Source: Pardosa pseudoannulata (taxonomy: Eukaryota > Arthropoda > Arachnida > Araneae > Lycosidae). Taken from it: 64,000 bases of DNA. Under the pieces are notes generated by a model. It had not been told where the DNA came from. It saw nothing but the letters and a program-made list of their open reading frames with translations, and did not search any database. Position 1 is the stretch's first letter. Every line of letters begins with the position of its first letter. Location of the stretch: positions 119,104,929 to 119,168,928 of the forward strand of contig CM063502.1 of NCBI GenBank assembly GCA_032207245.1, written 5' to 3'. The position numbers and the translations under genes were made by a program. This document shows positions 63,005 through 64,000 of this stretch, piece after piece.

Positions 63005-63178
63005 TGGCCGAACTATGGCCGATTGGTTAGGGTGCGGGCCTTCGGTACTGGAGTTTGTGGGTTCAGATCCCACAGCTGGCAATGTTGATCGTAGCCGTTT
63101 GGAATAGTCTATAAGCTCGTGTGGCAAAACAGTGGACCGTAGCGCTCCAAACCAAAGTGGCATTTTAATGTATAAAAT
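63005..63178 (+). mobile_element. tRNA-headed SINE, best preserved head, second of a tandem pair
   Basis: GGCCGATTGGTTAGGGTGCG (A box) is followed about 35 bases later by GTGGGTTCAGATCCCAC (B box with a 5-bp T-arm-like stem), and then by the full body and CCGTAGCGCTCCAAACC end. The head can be read as a decayed tRNA. It serves as the reference copy for the family. Open frames on the opposite strand here are shadows of the repeat. Confidence 0.8.
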
Positions 63179-63194
63179 AAAAGTATGAATGACC

Positions 63195-63340
63195 TAACTT
63201 TAGTTCGGAGAGCTATGATCAACTTATTACTGCACGAGGACTGCTTAGTCCCAGGACTAGCAGCTTAAGGCATATTCTGAACGGCTATTAATATCCAAGC
63301 TAGCAATGGCGTTCGGACCCGCAAAAATCGGTCTCAAAAG
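63195..63340 (-). mobile_element. tRNA-headed SINE
   Basis: Landmarks are ACTGCACGAGGACTGCTTAG, ACTAGCAGCTTAAGGC, TTCTGAACGGC, ATATCCAAGCTAGCAATGGC and GTTCGGACCCGC (altered inverted B box). It lies only about 20 bases after the tandem pair and in the opposite orientation. Confidence 0.65.
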
Positions 63341-63530
63341 TTTGGTTTCTAACACAAGCATCTTTTACTCTCAGTCAACATCAGTCAAGATTCGTGTAAC
63401 TTCTCAAAAATTCCTAAAGAGCGAGGAAAAATGCAAACCACCACCCAGCCAACTATGACCAAAGAGATCAATCCACTTTACACTGTATTTAATAACCGTT
63501 TGTATTTATAAAATGCAAATTTTAAAACAA

Positions 63531-63542
63531 GAGTGCAAGGGG
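63531..63542. mobile_element. isolated TTAA-element tip
   Basis: GAGTGCAAGGGG followed by TTAA (63543-63546) repeats the tip at 22935-22950. No opposite tip was found nearby. Confidence 0.3.
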
Positions 63543-63724
63543 TTAAGTTTAGACAGAAATTATATTAGCCAAAGACCATTACAAACTAATGTATAATAAG
63601 TATCACATGAATATGACAAGATGAATAGTTAAGGCAAAAACAAACTAAATATAGAAACAGCAAAAAATTATAGCCAGAATTAATCAATTACATAAGTAAA
63701 AATGAAACTTGAATATCCCACAAG

Positions 63725-63872
63725 TTGGTTTGACGATCTATGGTCTATTTTTTAATACACGAAGGTTAATGAGACCGGAACCTACTACTTAAAGCAGATT
63801 TTGAACGGCTATCCACATCCATGCAAAAGTTGGAGACCATGATATTCCGGACCGAATACGGTCTCGAACAAC
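63725..63872 (-). mobile_element. tRNA-headed SINE, diverged
   Basis: It reads TTGGTTTGACGATCTATGG, TACACGAAGGTTAATGAGACC, GGAACCTACTACTTAAAGC, TTTGAACGGC and ACATCCATGC. The head region after 63830 is degraded (GGAGACCATGATATTCCGG). It is the last member of the 61.8-63.9 kb cluster. Confidence 0.65.
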
Positions 63873-64000
63873 ATTACTGTATCTATTTCGTCATTTGTTC
63901 GGCTTTGGGAAGGAAATTGGCTATTTCATTGACCAACTAAGTGACTGAAACGTTATTAGTGTCTGAGAAGGTTAATTCATTTACGCCCTAAAAATTTCTG

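Noticed and set aside
63005..63080. Possible functional tRNA gene (A and B boxes present)
   Set aside because: The sequence is continuous with a SINE body that recurs at least fifteen times in the window, the T loop is altered (TTCAGAT), and no clean acceptor stem closes. It is the head of a SINE.
62739..63163. Two nearly identical 79-codon minus-strand frames
   Set aside because: They lie across the tandem SINE pair and have the same offset of 185 bases. They are shadows of the repeat, not genes.

Overview
This window looks like non-coding DNA from an animal genome, most probably an arthropod; a chelicerate is possible, but the sequence does not settle it. It is very AT-rich (roughly 70-75% by eye). 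It has no bacterial-style gene packing, no open reading frame over about 106 codons, many microsatellites, and many short mobile-element relics. No complete protein-coding gene, rRNA or genuine tRNA gene could be supported. Most short open frames are chance runs in AT-rich DNA.

Host-gene signal: two short, GC-richer, open segments on the minus strand have plausible splice sites and compatible codon phases (53242-53298 and 2136-2199). If real, they are small exons of one minus-strand gene and most of the window is its introns. A plus-strand donor at 33779 and a few ATG-less open frames (5696-5860, 23409-23528, 43052-43300) are weaker coding candidates.

Mobile elements: the best supported content is a set of TTAA-flanked (piggyBac-type) elements. 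(1) A pair of about 565 bp, in opposite orientations, at 22024-22591 and 26941-27504. Both still carry a decayed piece of a piggyBac transposase Cys-rich C-terminus. (2) A 200-215 bp MITE family at 1-110, 30331-30532, 50009-50223 and 56030-56244. (3) Single elements at 20374-20601, 31795-32347 and 54681-54955, plus isolated ends near 22946, 23056 and 63542. Several unrelated families share one design: a short terminal repeat followed by a hyphenated palindrome. Two hAT-like MITEs lie at 9755-10039 and 17760-18140. A tRNA-headed SINE family occurs at least fifteen times, with a dense cluster at 61.8-63.9 kb. One copy is cleanly interrupted at its TTAA by the 31795-32347 element.

Other structure: four tandem copies of a roughly 545 bp satellite (39291-41490), a diverged 1.03 kb tandem duplication (about 18190-20180), and a diverged 430 bp tandem duplication (about 28050-28735). 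There is a nearly perfect 53 bp palindrome at 46748-46800 and two further strong hairpins at 7909-7952 and 54962-55003. GC-rich islands at 36.9-37.5, 47.3-47.9, 51.1-51.4, 57.5-57.8 and 60.05-60.45 kb look like decayed inserted sequence of unknown family.
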